DNA from: Actinokineospora enzanensis DSM 44649
GTDB taxonomy: Bacteria > Actinomycetota > Actinomycetes > Mycobacteriales > Pseudonocardiaceae
Length of the DNA: 64,000 nucleotides
Assembly (NCBI RefSeq): GCF_000374445.1
Contig: NZ_KB894432.1
Span: 44,951-108,950 of the forward strand
Direction: 5' to 3'
How positions within the stretch are numbered: the first letter of the stretch is position 1; every line of letters starts with the position of its first letter. The notes under the pieces are model-generated. The model was not told the DNA's origin, searched no databases, and saw only the letters and a program-made list of their open reading frames with translations. The translations under genes were made by a program, and so were the position numbers. Positions 33,325 to 44,693 of the stretch are shown here, piece by piece.

Positions 33325-33350
33325 CTCAGGCCCGTGACCTGGGCGCCGAT
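33325..33350 (+). promoter_or_regulatory. FliA promoter for flgN-flgK-flgL-fliW-csrA
   Basis: CTCA (33325-33328), 16 bases, GCCGAT (33345-33350). It lies 48 bases before the flgN start in the 227-bp space between divergent fliA and flgN. Confidence 0.7.
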
Positions 33351-33397
33351 AGGCACGGGTGAGACCCCGTCGGACCTGCCTACCGGAGGCACAGCGC

Positions 33398-33889
33398 ATG
33401 AACCCCGTGGAGACCTCGGCGATCCTGTGGCGGCAGCGCGAGCTGCTGTCGCTGCTGCTGTTCAAGCTTGAGGTGGAGAGCCTGCTGCTGTCCGCGGGCC
33501 GCACCCGCTGGCTGGGGTCGGCCACCTACGAGGTGGAGCTGATGCTTGAGCGTATCCAGAACACCGAGTTGCTGCGCGCCGCGGCGGTGGACGAGCTGGC
33601 CGAGGGCCTTGGCCTCCCGCCAGGCCCGAGCCTGTCCGCGCTGACCGACGCGCTGGACGAGCCGTGGAAGTCGGTGTTCGGCGAGCACCGCACGGCACTG
33701 TCCACACTGTCCGCGGAGATCGAGGCCGCCGTGGAGGCCAACCGCGACCTGCTGACCTCCGGTCGGCGCGCGGTGGCCGAGGCGCTGCGCGTGGTGCGCG
33801 GCGGCGGTGGCGCCGACGGCATGTACCGCGCCGACGGGAGCACCGCTCCCGCCCCGGTCGGTGCCCGACTGGTGGATGAGGCGCTGTAA
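33398..33889 (+). CDS. flgN: Flagellar export chaperone FlgN
   Basis: 163 residues, mainly long helices (LWRQRELLSLLLFKLEVESL, then ELLRAAAVDELAEGLGL), as in the FlgN family of chaperones for FlgK and FlgL. The ATG at 33398 has GGAGG 9 bases upstream; an earlier in-frame start at 33359 adds only 13 residues. It stands directly before flgK, the usual place. The tail after about residue 140 is Gly/Ala-rich and unconserved. Confidence 0.87.
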   Translation: MNPVETSAILWRQRELLSLLLFKLEVESLLLSAGRTRWLGSATYEVELMLERIQNTELLRAAAVDELAEGLGLPPGPSLSALTDALDEPWKSVFGEHRTALSTLSAEIEAAVEANRDLLTSGRRAVAEALRVVRGGGGADGMYRADGSTAPAPVGARLVDEAL

Positions 33890-33891
33890 CC

Positions 33892-35271
33892 ATGGGATTC
33901 AACGGGATCAACACCGCGCTGACCGCGCTGCGCGTGCAGCGCCAGGGCCTGGAGCTGGCCGGTCAGAACATCGCGAACGCGGGCACCGAGGGCTACACCA
34001 GGCAGCGGCTGGAGACCACCTCGATCGGTGGCTCGTCGGTGCCCGCGCTGTGGGCGAACAAGCCGATCGGGGAGACCGGCGGCGGTGTGCAGGTCACCTC
34101 GGTGAACCGGCTCAAGGACGCCTACATCGAGGCCCGCACCCGCTACGAGCACGAGCGCCAGGCCACCACCACGACCACGCACGAGGTCATGGTCGACGCC
34201 GAGCGCGTGTACAACGAGCCGGGCACCAGCGGCCTGCAGGCCCAGCTGAACAACATGTGGGCGGGCTTCGCCGACGTCGCCGACAACCCCAAGGACCCGG
34301 CCGCCCGCACCCAGCTGCTCACCCGCGCCCAGTCGGTGGCCTCCGCGTTGAACTCCTCCGCCTCGGAGCTGTCCGGCCAGTACGACAACCGGCGCACCGA
34401 GCTGGTCAGCACCGTCAACGACATCAACTCCGCGGCGAGCCAGCTGGCCGACCTCAACGGCGCGGTCATCCGCGCGAAGTCCGCTGGCGTCAGCTACAAC
34501 GAGCTGTCCGACCAGCGCGACGTGGTGGCCATGAAGCTGGTCGAGCAGACCGGCGCGCAGCTGTCCCAGGCCGCCGACGGTTCGTACACGATGTCACTCG
34601 GCGGGTCGAACCTGGTCAGTGGAACCACCGCGCGAGCGCTCAAGGTCGCGGGCGGAGCGTCCATCACCGCCGCCCAGTCGGGTGACACGGCCGGTCTCAA
34701 GTGGGTGGACACCGACTCCGCCACCACCGGCGTGTCCGGCACCGCAGGCGCCATCACCAACGCGCTCACCACTGTCCTTCCCGGACAGCTGACCGGCTTC
34801 GACAAGGTGGCCGCCGCCCTGGTGAACCAGGTGAACACCGCCAACGCCGCCGGTTTCACCACCACCGGTGTCGCGGGTGGACCGCTGCTGTCCGGCAGCA
34901 CCGCCATGGGCGTCGCGGTCGCCACCACCGACCCGTTCGCCATCGCCGCCTCCGGCGACAAGACCCAGGCCTATAACGGCGCCAACGCCGACGCCATGGC
35001 CCGGCTGGGCACCACCGGCACCGCCGACACGATCTACCAGACCAACGTGGCCGACATCGGCATGAAGGTGCGCGCCGCCGAGTCCGCCGCGAACACCCAG
35101 GACGGCATCACCACCCAGGTCGACGCCGCCCGCTCCGCCGCGTCCGGGGTCAACCTGGACGAGGAACTCACCTCGATGATCTCCTACCAGCGTTCCTACG
35201 AGGCCGCCGCGAAGCTGATGACCGCGGTCGACTCCATGTTGGACACGCTGATCAACCGGATGGGGGCGTAG
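33892..35271 (+). CDS. flgK: Hook-filament junction protein FlgK
   Basis: 459 residues. N-terminal signature: INTALTALRVQRQGLELAGQ followed by NIANAGTEGYTRQR; C-terminal: SGVNLDEELTSMISYQRSYE and LMTAVDSMLDTLINRMG. FlgK is the first junction protein between hook and filament. It starts 2 bases after flgN. Confidence 0.96.
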   Translation: MGFNGINTALTALRVQRQGLELAGQNIANAGTEGYTRQRLETTSIGGSSVPALWANKPIGETGGGVQVTSVNRLKDAYIEARTRYEHERQATTTTTHEVMVDAERVYNEPGTSGLQAQLNNMWAGFADVADNPKDPAARTQLLTRAQSVASALNSSASELSGQYDNRRTELVSTVNDINSAASQLADLNGAVIRAKSAGVSYNELSDQRDVVAMKLVEQTGAQLSQAADGSYTMSLGGSNLVSGTTARALKVAGGASITAAQSGDTAGLKWVDTDSATTGVSGTAGAITNALTTVLPGQLTGFDKVAAALVNQVNTANAAGFTTTGVAGGPLLSGSTAMGVAVATTDPFAIAASGDKTQAYNGANADAMARLGTTGTADTIYQTNVADIGMKVRAAESAANTQDGITTQVDAARSAASGVNLDEELTSMISYQRSYEAAAKLMTAVDSMLDTLINRMGA

Positions 35272-35274
35272 TCC

Positions 35275-36162
35275 ATGTCGGGTTTCCGTGTCACCGAGCA
35301 GTCGACCCAGACCCGGGTGCTGGCGGGGCTGCGCAACAGCTCCAACAACCTGGACCGGCTGCGCGAGCAGATCACCACCGGCAAGCAGATCGGCAAGCCG
35401 TCCGACTCGCCGACCGGCGTGGTGTCGGCCATGCAGGTGCGCAGCGACATCGCCGCGCGCGAGCGCTACAACCGCAGCGCCACCGACGGCCTGTCCCGGC
35501 TGGGCACCGCCGAGAACGCCCTGGACACCACGACCGACCTGCTGCAGCGCGCCCGCGACCTGACCCTGCAGGGCATGTCGCAGCCCGCGGTCAACGACCC
35601 CAACGCGCGGGCGGGCATCGCCACCGAGCTCAACTCCATCCGGGACAACCTGATCGCGGTCGCGAACACCACCTACCTGGACCGCCCGGTCTTCGGCGGC
35701 ACCGCCGACGTGCAGCGCGCGTTCGACAGCAACGGCGTCTACCAGGGCGACTCCGGCCAGGTGCTGCGCCGCGTCGGCGACAGCAACCAGGTGCGCGTTG
35801 ACGTGTCCGCGGACGTGTTCGGCACCGGCAGCGGCAACGTCTTCGACGTACTGAAGAGCATCACCACCGCGCTCACCGGCGACCCCTCCACCCTGTCGGG
35901 TGGTCTCACCCAGCTGGACGCGGCGATGTCGCGTGTCAACACCGAGATCGCCTCCGTGGGTACCCGATACTCGCAGCTGGAGACCGCGCAGGACGCGGCG
36001 GACACCCAGACGGTGGCGCTGAACTCGCGCCTGACCAACATCGAGGACGTCGACATGGCCAAGGCGGTGATCGATCTGCAGACGCAGACCGCGGGCTACA
36101 ACGCCGCCTTGGCGGCCACGGCCCGGATCGTGCAGCCCTCCCTGCTGGACTTCCTGCGATGA
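35275..36162 (+). CDS. flgL: Hook-filament junction protein FlgL
   Basis: 295 residues with flagellin-like ends: LRNSSNNLDRLREQITTGKQ at residues 16-35 and DVDMAKAVIDLQTQTAGYNA near the C-terminus. FlgL is the second junction protein. It starts 3 bases after flgK, and its stop overlaps the fliW start (ATGA). Confidence 0.95.
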   Translation: MSGFRVTEQSTQTRVLAGLRNSSNNLDRLREQITTGKQIGKPSDSPTGVVSAMQVRSDIAARERYNRSATDGLSRLGTAENALDTTTDLLQRARDLTLQGMSQPAVNDPNARAGIATELNSIRDNLIAVANTTYLDRPVFGGTADVQRAFDSNGVYQGDSGQVLRRVGDSNQVRVDVSADVFGTGSGNVFDVLKSITTALTGDPSTLSGGLTQLDAAMSRVNTEIASVGTRYSQLETAQDAADTQTVALNSRLTNIEDVDMAKAVIDLQTQTAGYNAALAATARIVQPSLLDFLR

Positions 36163-36605
36163 CCGCGACCCTGGCCCGAGGAGGCGTGACGACCAGCCCC
36201 GTGACGACCGTGACCGACGAGCGGCCGCTGCCCACCATCGAGTTCAGCGTGCCCATCCCGGGCTTCCCGAACCATCGCGAGTTCGTGCTGGTCTCGGTGA
36301 CCGAGGACGGCCCGCTCTACACCCTGCGCTCGGTGACCGACCCGGAGCTGCGGTTCCTGGTCGTGCCGCCCGCGCCGTTCTTCCCCGACTACGCCCCGCA
36401 GGTCGGCGCCCAGGTGCTGGAGCAGCTCGGCACCACCGAACCGACCGACCTGCTGGTGCTGCTCGTGGTGACCGCCGCGGGCACCGTGGCCGACGCGACG
36501 GCCAACCTGCTCGCGCCGATCATCGTCGACCAGTCCACTCGGCGCGCGGTCCAGGTCATCCTGGAGGAGGATCTGCCTATTCGCGCCCGGCTGCTGCCCG
36601 CCTGA
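36159..36605 (+). CDS. fliW: Flagellar assembly factor FliW
   Basis: 148 residues. The FliW pattern is visible in IEFSVPIPGFPNHREFVLV and FLVVPPAPFFPDY, with LLAPIIVDQSTRRAVQVIL near the end. FliW binds either flagellin or CsrA; when flagellin is exported, FliW is freed to bind CsrA and lifts its block on flagellin translation. It starts inside the flgL stop and is followed by csrA after 24 bases, the classical arrangement. Confidence 0.93.
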   Translation: MTATLARGGVTTSPVTTVTDERPLPTIEFSVPIPGFPNHREFVLVSVTEDGPLYTLRSVTDPELRFLVVPPAPFFPDYAPQVGAQVLEQLGTTEPTDLLVLLVVTAAGTVADATANLLAPIIVDQSTRRAVQVILEEDLPIRARLLPA

Positions 36606-36629
36606 ACCCCGCGGGGGAGGAGAGATCAC

Positions 36630-36896
36630 GTGCTGGTGCTGACCCGCCGGACCGGTGAGAGCGTGCGCATCGGGGACGAGGTCACCGTGACCGTGTTGGA
36701 CATCCGCGGCGACGTGGTGCGGGTCGGCATCCAGGCCCCCCGCTCCGTCGCCGTCCACCGCGACGAGGTCTACCGCGAGCTGCGCCGCGCCAACGAGCAG
36801 GCGGCCCGCTCCGCCGACTCCGGCGCGGCGCTGCTCAGCGACGCCCTGCGCCGTAGGCCCCCGGCCGGGGAGCCGGAACCGCCGCCGCCGGTGTGA
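36630..36896 (+). CDS. csrA: Translational regulator CsrA
   Basis: 88 residues from a GTG with GGGAGGAGAG upstream. RNA-contact residues are in place: L4 and R6-R7 in the first strand (LVLTRRTGESVRIGD) and R44 in VAVHRDEVYREL. The last about 25 residues are a Pro/Arg/Glu tail beyond the usual 61-75. CsrA binds GGA sites near ribosome sites, so fliC is the obvious target here. Confidence 0.95.
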   Translation: MLVLTRRTGESVRIGDEVTVTVLDIRGDVVRVGIQAPRSVAVHRDEVYRELRRANEQAARSADSGAALLSDALRRRPPAGEPEPPPPV

Positions 36897-37002
36897 GCCA
36901 CCCCGCGCCCGCCGGGCGGTGTGTCCCCGCGTGGATCACCCGCCCGGCGGACCCGGATAGGGCATGCTTCGCGATGTCGAGGCGCGCGGTCGAGGGGCGG
37001 GC

Positions 37003-38976
<1,974 letters not shown>

Positions 38977-39092
38977 CACGCTCCGTATAGCGCGGGGCGG
39001 CATCGGTCACTCTTTGGAGTCGAACCGCTCAGGCCGCCGGTCACGCTGCCGAGTCTCCGGGCGGACACCCCAACGGGAAGGTCCCCCGATCC

Positions 39093-39131
39093 ACTCCCGG
39101 CCGTCGCGCCACCCCCGACGGCCGGGAGTTT
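39093..39131 (+). terminator. Terminator of the permease gene
   Basis: A perfect 14-bp stem (39093-39106 with 39116-39129) and a 9-base loop, ending in TTT. It lies about 115 bases after the permease stop. Confidence 0.75.
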
Positions 39132-39193
39132 CCATGTCGGAGTGGGGCCCGATCAGATCCAGGCTCGGGCCGGAAACCCCCACGCACAAAGCA

Positions 39194-39225
39194 GCGGGGT
39201 GGAGCACCGAAGTGCCCCACCCCGC
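39194..39225 (-). terminator. Terminator of the protease gene
   Basis: A 9-bp GC stem (39194-39202 with 39217-39225) extended inside by GCAC/GTGC. AAA to its left reads as TTT on the minus strand. It lies 25 bases past the protease stop. Confidence 0.7.
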
Positions 39226-39250
39226 CGACTAGCTCAGCTCAGCCCAAGAG

Positions 39251-42200
39251 TCACTTGGTCTGCAGTGCGACATCGTCGATCAAGAAGCTGGTCTGCAGGC
39301 TCGCGTCCTCCACACCATTGAACTTGATCGTCACCGACTGCCCCGCGAACTGACCCACGTTGATCGACACCTGCTCGTACCCACCGTTGGCGTCGGTGTT
39401 CGAGTAGCTGGCGACCGAGGTCCCGTTCACGGTCACGGTCAGCTTGTCGTACGCGACCGCCTCGGTCTCGGCGGTCGTGATGTGCAGCCAGTACGTCAGC
39501 GTCGAGTTGGAGCAGCCTGCCGGGATGCTGACCGTCTGCGCCGCGCTGTCCGTACGAGTGCTACCCCACCCGTTCAGCCATGCCTTGTAGTTGCCCGCGT
39601 GCGGTGCTTCCTGGGCCTGGCTGTCGATCACACCGGAGGTGGTGGTCCACGGCGAGGTCCCGTTCTCGAACCCGCCGTTCTGGATCACGTCGGAACCGGT
39701 GCAGCCGCCGGGGGTGCCGCTGACGGTCAGCGTGAAGGTCGCCGACCGGGTGGCCGAGCCGACACCCGAGATGGTGATCGGGTAGGTGCCGGACTGCGTG
39801 GTCGCGCCGACCGAGATGGTGGCGGTCGAGCCCGAGCCGGTCTGGACCGACGACGGGTTGAACGACACCGTCACGCCCGTGGGGGCGCCGACGGCCGACA
39901 GGGTGATGTTCTGCGCCGAGCCCGAGGTCGTCTGGGTCGACACCTGGGTGGTGGTCGACTGTCCGGCCTGGACGGTCGCCGAGCCCGGGTTCACCGTCAC
40001 CGCGAAGTCGTTGACCGGCGGCGGGGTGTTGGTGACGGCCAGCTTCCAGATCGTGTAGGCGACACCGTCGGCACTGCGGTCCAGGGCCGTGGCGTTGATG
40101 TTGCTGGTGGTGTCGCAGGCCGAGTGGTAGCAGGAGTCGTACGCGGCGTTGGCCGTGCCGCCCCACTTCTGGGCCTGGGCCGAGGTCTTGCGGGCCGAGG
40201 CGCCGGTGGCGTAGCCCGAGGACGGGATGCCCGCGTTCTGGAACGAGTAGTCGTCGGAGCGGCCCGCGCCCTCGACGTTCTCCTCGGGAGCCAGGCTCAG
40301 GCTGGTCCAGTACTCCTTCATCGGGGCGGCCGCGGCGGTGTTGATGTTGTTGATGAAGTAGCCCGCGTTCTTCGAGGCCACCATGTCGAAGTTGTAGTAC
40401 GCCTTGATCTGCGCCTTGGCCGCCGCGCTGAGCTGGCCGACGTAGAACTTCGAGCCGTTGAGGCCCTGCTCCTCGTCGGTCCACCAGCCGAACCGGACGT
40501 GCTTGGCCATGGTCGGGTTCTTCGCGGCGAGCTGCAGCGCCACCTCAAGGATGGTCGCCGAGCCGGAGCCGTTGTCGTTGATACCCGGGCCCGCGGCCAC
40601 GCTGTCCAGGTGCGCGCCGAACATGATCGTCTGGTTGGCGTCGCCGCCGGGCCAGTCGGCGATCAGGTTGTTGGAGCGGTAGGTGCAGCCGGTGCAGACC
40701 TGCTCGGAGACGGTGTAGCCCGCCGCCTGCAGCTTGCCCTTCACGTACGCCACCGACGCGGTGTAGCCCGCGCTGCCCGCGCGGCGGTTGCCGCCGTTCT
40801 GCGAGGCGATGGAGTTGAGCTGGGTCAGGTGCGCCTGGACCGCCGTCGGGTCGATGTTCGGGACCGTGTTGTCCGGCGGGTTGTCGTCACGGGTGACGTT
40901 GAGCTGGTAGGTCGCGGAGTGGTTGACCGAGCCCGCGGCGTTGACGGTGATCGTGTACGCGCCGGTGGCCACGTTCGCGCCGACCTGGACGGTCGCCGCC
41001 GACGTGCCGCCGGTCTGCACCGAGGCCGGGTTGAACGACACGGTCACGCCGGACGGTGCGCCGGTCGCGGACAGGGTGACGTTCTGCGCCGAGCCCGAGG
41101 TGGTCTGGGTGCTCACCTGGAACGAGCCGGAGGTGCCGACCTTGACCGAGCCCGAGGACGGGTTCAGACCGATGGAGTAGTCGTTGCCCGGCTGCGAGGT
41201 GCAGGTGGTCTCACCGGTCTGCGCGGGCAGGGTGATCGCGTCCCACGCCGCCTTGGTCTTGTTGAACAGGTTGCAGGTCGCGTCCAGGCTCTTGGCCGCG
41301 GCCAGGGTCGCGACGCGGTACTTCTTGTAGGTCATGCCGCTGGTCTTGAGCAGCATGGCGCCGTAGAAGACCTTGCCCGCGTTCTGGATGCCGACGCCGG
41401 TCACCGTGGAGTTGTTGCAGGTGGGGCTGTTCGGCTTGCCGCCGCCGGGGGCCGAGCCCTCGGCCAGCAGGTAGAACCAGTGGTTGATCGGGCCCGCTGC
41501 CTTGTGCACCTCGGTGTTGGGGATCGAGGAGCTGTAGCAGTTCGGGTCGTTGCTGACCAGCGACGGGTTGTACATGTTGCGGATCGGGCCGGACCCCTGG
41601 AGGTTGATGGCCTCGCCGACGGTGTAGTCGGGGGTGTCCTTGGAGTTGTTGGCGTACGCCTCGGTCAGCGCGCCGAAGATGTCGCCGGTGCCCTCACCCA
41701 GGCCCGCCTCCGTGGAGGTGCCGCCGGGGGTGTTCTGGTCGAGGCCGTGGCCGTACTCGTGGCCGACGACGTCCATGGACGCGATCCACTTGTTGGCCGA
41801 GTTGTGGCCGATGGTGATCGTCGAGCCGTCCCAGTACGCGTTGAGCTGGTCGAGGCCCACCTTGCCGGGCCAGCTGCGGCCGTTGCCGTCGTGACCGTTG
41901 CGGCCCAGCCAGTTCTTGAGCATGTCCCACTCTTGCTGCGCCGCGTAGAGCAGGTCGCCGCAGCCGGTCTCCTTGCTGGAACCGCTGCCCGTGCCCCAGG
42001 TGTCCGTGGACTTGGAGAAGACCTGGCCGCCGGAGTAGTCGGAGCACTGCAGGCCCGGCCGGGTGGTGTCCACGGTCCGGTAGGTGCTGCCGGACTGGGA
42101 GGTGCTGATCTGCACCTGGCCGTTCCACTCGCTGTTGAGGGTGCCGTGCGCGGCGTCCTCGACCTTGTCCAGCACGGCGCCGGTGTTCGCGTCCACCCAG

Positions 42201-42748
42201 ACGGTCAGGTGGCTGGGCCCGCCGTCCTTGGTGTTGCCGATGAGCAGGTGCTCCCAGGCCAGCTTGGGCGAGTCGTTGACGACCTTGACCACCAGGCGGC
42301 CGGACTCGACCTTGGCGGTCTTGCCCTGCTCGGCGCGCGAGGTCTGCTCGGCGGCGGCCTTGGTGACCCGGGCGTTGGTGGAGGGGACGGCCACCTTCGC
42401 CTTGGTCGCGGCGTGGATGACCTTGACCTGGCCCTTGCCGTCGGCCAGCACGGTGGCGTCGCCGCCGACCACGGGCAGGCCGCGGTAGCTGCGCTGGTAG
42501 CTGACCGAGTAGAGGTCGTTGACCCAGGGCGTGACCAGGTCGCGCGAGTAGGCCTCGTCCGGGCCCTTGGCCAGCGCGTCCATGCCGCTGTTGGCGGCCA
42601 GGTCGGCCGCGGCCAGGGCCAGGGCCTGCGGGTTTGCCGCCGGTGGTTGCTGCTCCTGGCTGGCGAACACCGGGCTGGTGGTCAACGCGACCGCCGTCCC
42701 GGCGAAGACGGCCAGGGCGACCCCGGCCGTCATCGTTCTGCGCTTCAT
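39251..42748 (-). CDS. Secreted M4-M28 double metalloprotease
   Basis: 1165 residues from the ATG at 42748 (AAGGAGC upstream). Order: signal peptide (about 1-30, cut near VFASQE); FTP-type propeptide to about residue 210; thermolysin-like M4 domain with H329-E-Y-G-H333 and [11 protein letters not shown]; Ig-like repeat 1 (about 532-618); M28 aminopeptidase-like domain with H713 in HLDS, NDNGSGS, D758-E-E-Q and FDMVASK; Ig-like repeat 2 (about 922-1009); C-terminal jelly-roll domain ([14 protein letters not shown] to the end) that may bind protein or polysaccharide. Both zinc centres look complete. It should degrade extracellular protein as endopeptidase plus exopeptidase. It is transcribed alone. 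Confidence 0.9.
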   Translation of the reverse strand: MKRRTMTAGVALAVFAGTAVALTTSPVFASQEQQPPAANPQALALAAADLAANSGMDALAKGPDEAYSRDLVTPWVNDLYSVSYQRSYRGLPVVGGDATVLADGKGQVKVIHAATKAKVAVPSTNARVTKAAAEQTSRAEQGKTAKVESGRLVVKVVNDSPKLAWEHLLIGNTKDGGPSHLTVWVDANTGAVLDKVEDAAHGTLNSEWNGQVQISTSQSGSTYRTVDTTRPGLQCSDYSGGQVFSKSTDTWGTGSGSSKETGCGDLLYAAQQEWDMLKNWLGRNGHDGNGRSWPGKVGLDQLNAYWDGSTITIGHNSANKWIASMDVVGHEYGHGLDQNTPGGTSTEAGLGEGTGDIFGALTEAYANNSKDTPDYTVGEAINLQGSGPIRNMYNPSLVSNDPNCYSSSIPNTEVHKAAGPINHWFYLLAEGSAPGGGKPNSPTCNNSTVTGVGIQNAGKVFYGAMLLKTSGMTYKKYRVATLAAAKSLDATCNLFNKTKAAWDAITLPAQTGETTCTSQPGNDYSIGLNPSSGSVKVGTSGSFQVSTQTTSGSAQNVTLSATGAPSGVTVSFNPASVQTGGTSAATVQVGANVATGAYTITVNAAGSVNHSATYQLNVTRDDNPPDNTVPNIDPTAVQAHLTQLNSIASQNGGNRRAGSAGYTASVAYVKGKLQAAGYTVSEQVCTGCTYRSNNLIADWPGGDANQTIMFGAHLDSVAAGPGINDNGSGSATILEVALQLAAKNPTMAKHVRFGWWTDEEQGLNGSKFYVGQLSAAAKAQIKAYYNFDMVASKNAGYFINNINTAAAAPMKEYWTSLSLAPEENVEGAGRSDDYSFQNAGIPSSGYATGASARKTSAQAQKWGGTANAAYDSCYHSACDTTSNINATALDRSADGVAYTIWKLAVTNTPPPVNDFAVTVNPGSATVQAGQSTTTQVSTQTTSGSAQNITLSAVGAPTGVTVSFNPSSVQTGSGSTATISVGATTQSGTYPITISGVGSATRSATFTLTVSGTPGGCTGSDVIQNGGFENGTSPWTTTSGVIDSQAQEAPHAGNYKAWLNGWGSTRTDSAAQTVSIPAGCSNSTLTYWLHITTAETEAVAYDKLTVTVNGTSVASYSNTDANGGYEQVSINVGQFAGQSVTIKFNGVEDASLQTSFLIDDVALQTK
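39722..39985 (-). repeat. Second copy of the Ig-like repeat in the protease
   Basis: About 88 codons closely matching those at 40895-41154: both contain [13 protein letters not shown], then [16 protein letters not shown] and SVQTG. The high identity over such a length suggests a recent duplication or gene conversion. The copies flank the M28 domain. Confidence 0.8.
40895..41154 (-). repeat. First copy of the Ig-like repeat in the protease
   Basis: Lies between the M4 and M28 domains and pairs with the copy at 39722-39985. Its position suggests that the M28 domain was inserted into, or added with, a duplicated linker domain. Confidence 0.8.
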
Positions 42749-42878
42749 CGAATGCTCCTTGTGGGCAGGGTGGTGCGCGGGACGACCGGGCCCGCCTCGT
42801 GGGCAGTGCACCGGAGTGGGACGCGGACGTCACCGAGCGCAGCGAAGCATTCAGATATGGCCATGTGACAGTCAATGG

Positions 42879-42907
42879 ATTCCATAGTGGGAACGCCCGA
42901 TTGTCAA
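42879..42907 (-). promoter_or_regulatory. Probable promoter of the protease gene
   Basis: Minus strand: TTGACA (42907-42902), 17 bases, TGGAAT (42884-42879). The -35 is a perfect housekeeping match and the -10 keeps four of six bases. RNA would start near 42872, leaving a leader of about 125 bases. The surrounding 42850-42960 is AT-rich for this genome. Confidence 0.5.
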
Positions 42908-43009
42908 CATCCGGCAAATTCCGGCGTACCGGACGGTGGACGGCAATTCGACCGTCCGTCCAGGTAATGCGCGCCGGTGCCGTTGTTCGATTTTCGGACG
43001 CACTATTCG

Positions 43010-44383
43010 TTATGGGGTGCGGCTATGGCCGCCGACCCGCTCGGCGAGCACCCGCACCGCCCGCGCGTCGCCCCAGTCGCGGGTCAGCCGGGCACGCAGC
43101 TTGGCCAGCTCCGCGGTGATCGTCGAGCGGCCCGCGGCCGCGGCCTCCTCGGCCACCGGCGCCACCACCGCCACCGCCGCGTCCGGCTCGCCCGCGCAGG
43201 CGTGCGCGTCGGCCAGCCGTACCAGCAGCAACAGCCGCGCGGGCCGCATCGGCTCGGGCACCAGGCCCACCGCCTCCTCGGTCACGCGGGTCGCCCGCCG
43301 GGCCGCTGCCCGGTCGCCGGTGTGCGCGGCCAGGTCCCGCAGGGCCCCGCCTGCGGCCGCGTCCAGCCGCAGTCTGCCCAGGTCACCGGCCAGCCAGGGG
43401 GCCTCCCGGTGGTCCAGCTCGCCGAACCGGGCCAGCCCGGCCTCGGCCGCGTCCAGGTGCCGCAGGCACTCGGCGCCCGCGCCGACCAGCGCGTGCCCGC
43501 GGGCCAGCGCCAGGTCGGCCAGCGCCCGCGTCCACACCCGGTCCTGGTCGGCGGCGGCCATGGCCCGACCGCAGGCCAGCGCGGTGTCGGCGTCGTCCTC
43601 CAGCCGGGCCAGCGTGCTCACCTCGGCCAGCAGCCGCACCCGCGCGCCGACGTCCCCGGTCAGGTCGGCGCGGGCCAGGCCGTGCCCGAACCAGGCCATG
43701 CCCAGCGCGTGCTGGCCGCGGTGCATCCGCAGCCTGCCCGCGATCGCCGCGAAGTGCGCGGCCAGCCGCAGGTGGGCGGGGCTGGGCTCGCCCGCGTCGC
43801 CCAGTCTGCTCAGCGTGTGCAGCAGCCACTCCACCCCGGGCAGGATCGCCGCCGACCGGGACTCCAGGCCCAGCCTGGCGTACTCGGCGCGCAGCGCGGC
43901 CAGCGCGTGCGTGAGGTCCGGCTCCAGCCCGCGCGGTGCCGTGCGCGAGTCGCCGACCAGCGCCAACAGGTCCCGGGTGGTGGCCAGGTCGGGCACCTCG
44001 CAGCCCGCCGGGCCGTGCAGCGGACAGCCGACATCGGTCACCGGCAGCGTCTCCGGCCACGACCGCACCGCCAGGGGCGCGACGCCGCCGGTCGCGCCGG
44101 GTAGGACGGACAACAGCGTGCGCAGCGGCGGGTCCGGCTCGCGGGCGGGCTCCCGGCACAGCTCGACCAGCTCGCCGTCCGCGCCGAGCAGCGCGTCCAG
44201 CGCCTTGACCAGCCCGGCGGGCGGCACCCGGACCCCGCTCTCCAGCTTGGAGATCAGGCTGTGGTGGTAGCCGACGCGGGTGCCCAGCTGGGCCTGGGTG
44301 AGCCCGGCCCGCCTGCGCCACTGCCGCATCCGGCGGCCGAACTCGGGCCAGCGGGTCGGATCCCGGGTCGCGTCGCCAGCCAT
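43010..44383 (-). CDS. XRE-family regulator with helical repeat sensor domain
   Basis: 457 residues from the ATG at 44383 (GGGAGGGG upstream). Residues 14-68 form an XRE helix-turn-helix (FGRRMRQWRRRAGLTQAQLG, then HHSLISKLESG). The rest is Ala/Leu/Arg-rich helical sequence like the TPR-type sensor domains of actinobacterial XRE regulators. Two cysteines and two histidines lie in GCPLHGPAGCEV at about residue 120, a possible metal or redox site. It stands alone between the protease and a two-component system, both on the same strand. The target is unknown. Confidence 0.78.
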   Translation of the reverse strand: MAGDATRDPTRWPEFGRRMRQWRRRAGLTQAQLGTRVGYHHSLISKLESGVRVPPAGLVKALDALLGADGELVELCREPAREPDPPLRTLLSVLPGATGGVAPLAVRSWPETLPVTDVGCPLHGPAGCEVPDLATTRDLLALVGDSRTAPRGLEPDLTHALAALRAEYARLGLESRSAAILPGVEWLLHTLSRLGDAGEPSPAHLRLAAHFAAIAGRLRMHRGQHALGMAWFGHGLARADLTGDVGARVRLLAEVSTLARLEDDADTALACGRAMAAADQDRVWTRALADLALARGHALVGAGAECLRHLDAAEAGLARFGELDHREAPWLAGDLGRLRLDAAAGGALRDLAAHTGDRAAARRATRVTEEAVGLVPEPMRPARLLLLVRLADAHACAGEPDAAVAVVAPVAEEAAAAGRSTITAELAKLRARLTRDWGDARAVRVLAERVGGHSRTP

Positions 44384-44693
44384 GGCCCCTCCCGGTCGCG
44401 TGCACCGGCAACCGGCCCGGCGCCGTCCGGGCCGCGAAAGCGCGGAGCGTAGCACCCGAAAGGCGGCGCGCGGGGCGCCCGGAGGGCGGATCGGGAAAAT
44501 GGGAATTAAACAGTCTCGGCAGCTTATTCGCGGCCGCGTGTCAATTGAGTGTATTAACCCTCTGCCTACACCCGGGCCCCTATGTTTACGCCGGTCGGCG
44601 CAATCGGAGGAAACGCCGACGGGTCGAGTGCGCGCGGATCTCGGTCGATTTGACCGATGTGTCCGCATCACCCTGGGTGATCGATTCGGCCGC
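44384..44693. other. 310-bp AT-rich intergenic region
   Basis: It separates the XRE gene from the response regulator gene. An AT-rich part (44500-44620) probably holds the XRE promoter; a TTGACA lies on the minus strand at 44544-44539, but I see no good -10 at standard spacing. No clear terminator for the response regulator gene is found. No ORF is supported. Confidence 0.5.

Noticed and set aside
39482..42868. 1128-codon plus-strand ORF opposite the protease
   Set aside because: Shadow of the M4-M28 gene; no domain, Val/Arg/Gly-rich filler composition.
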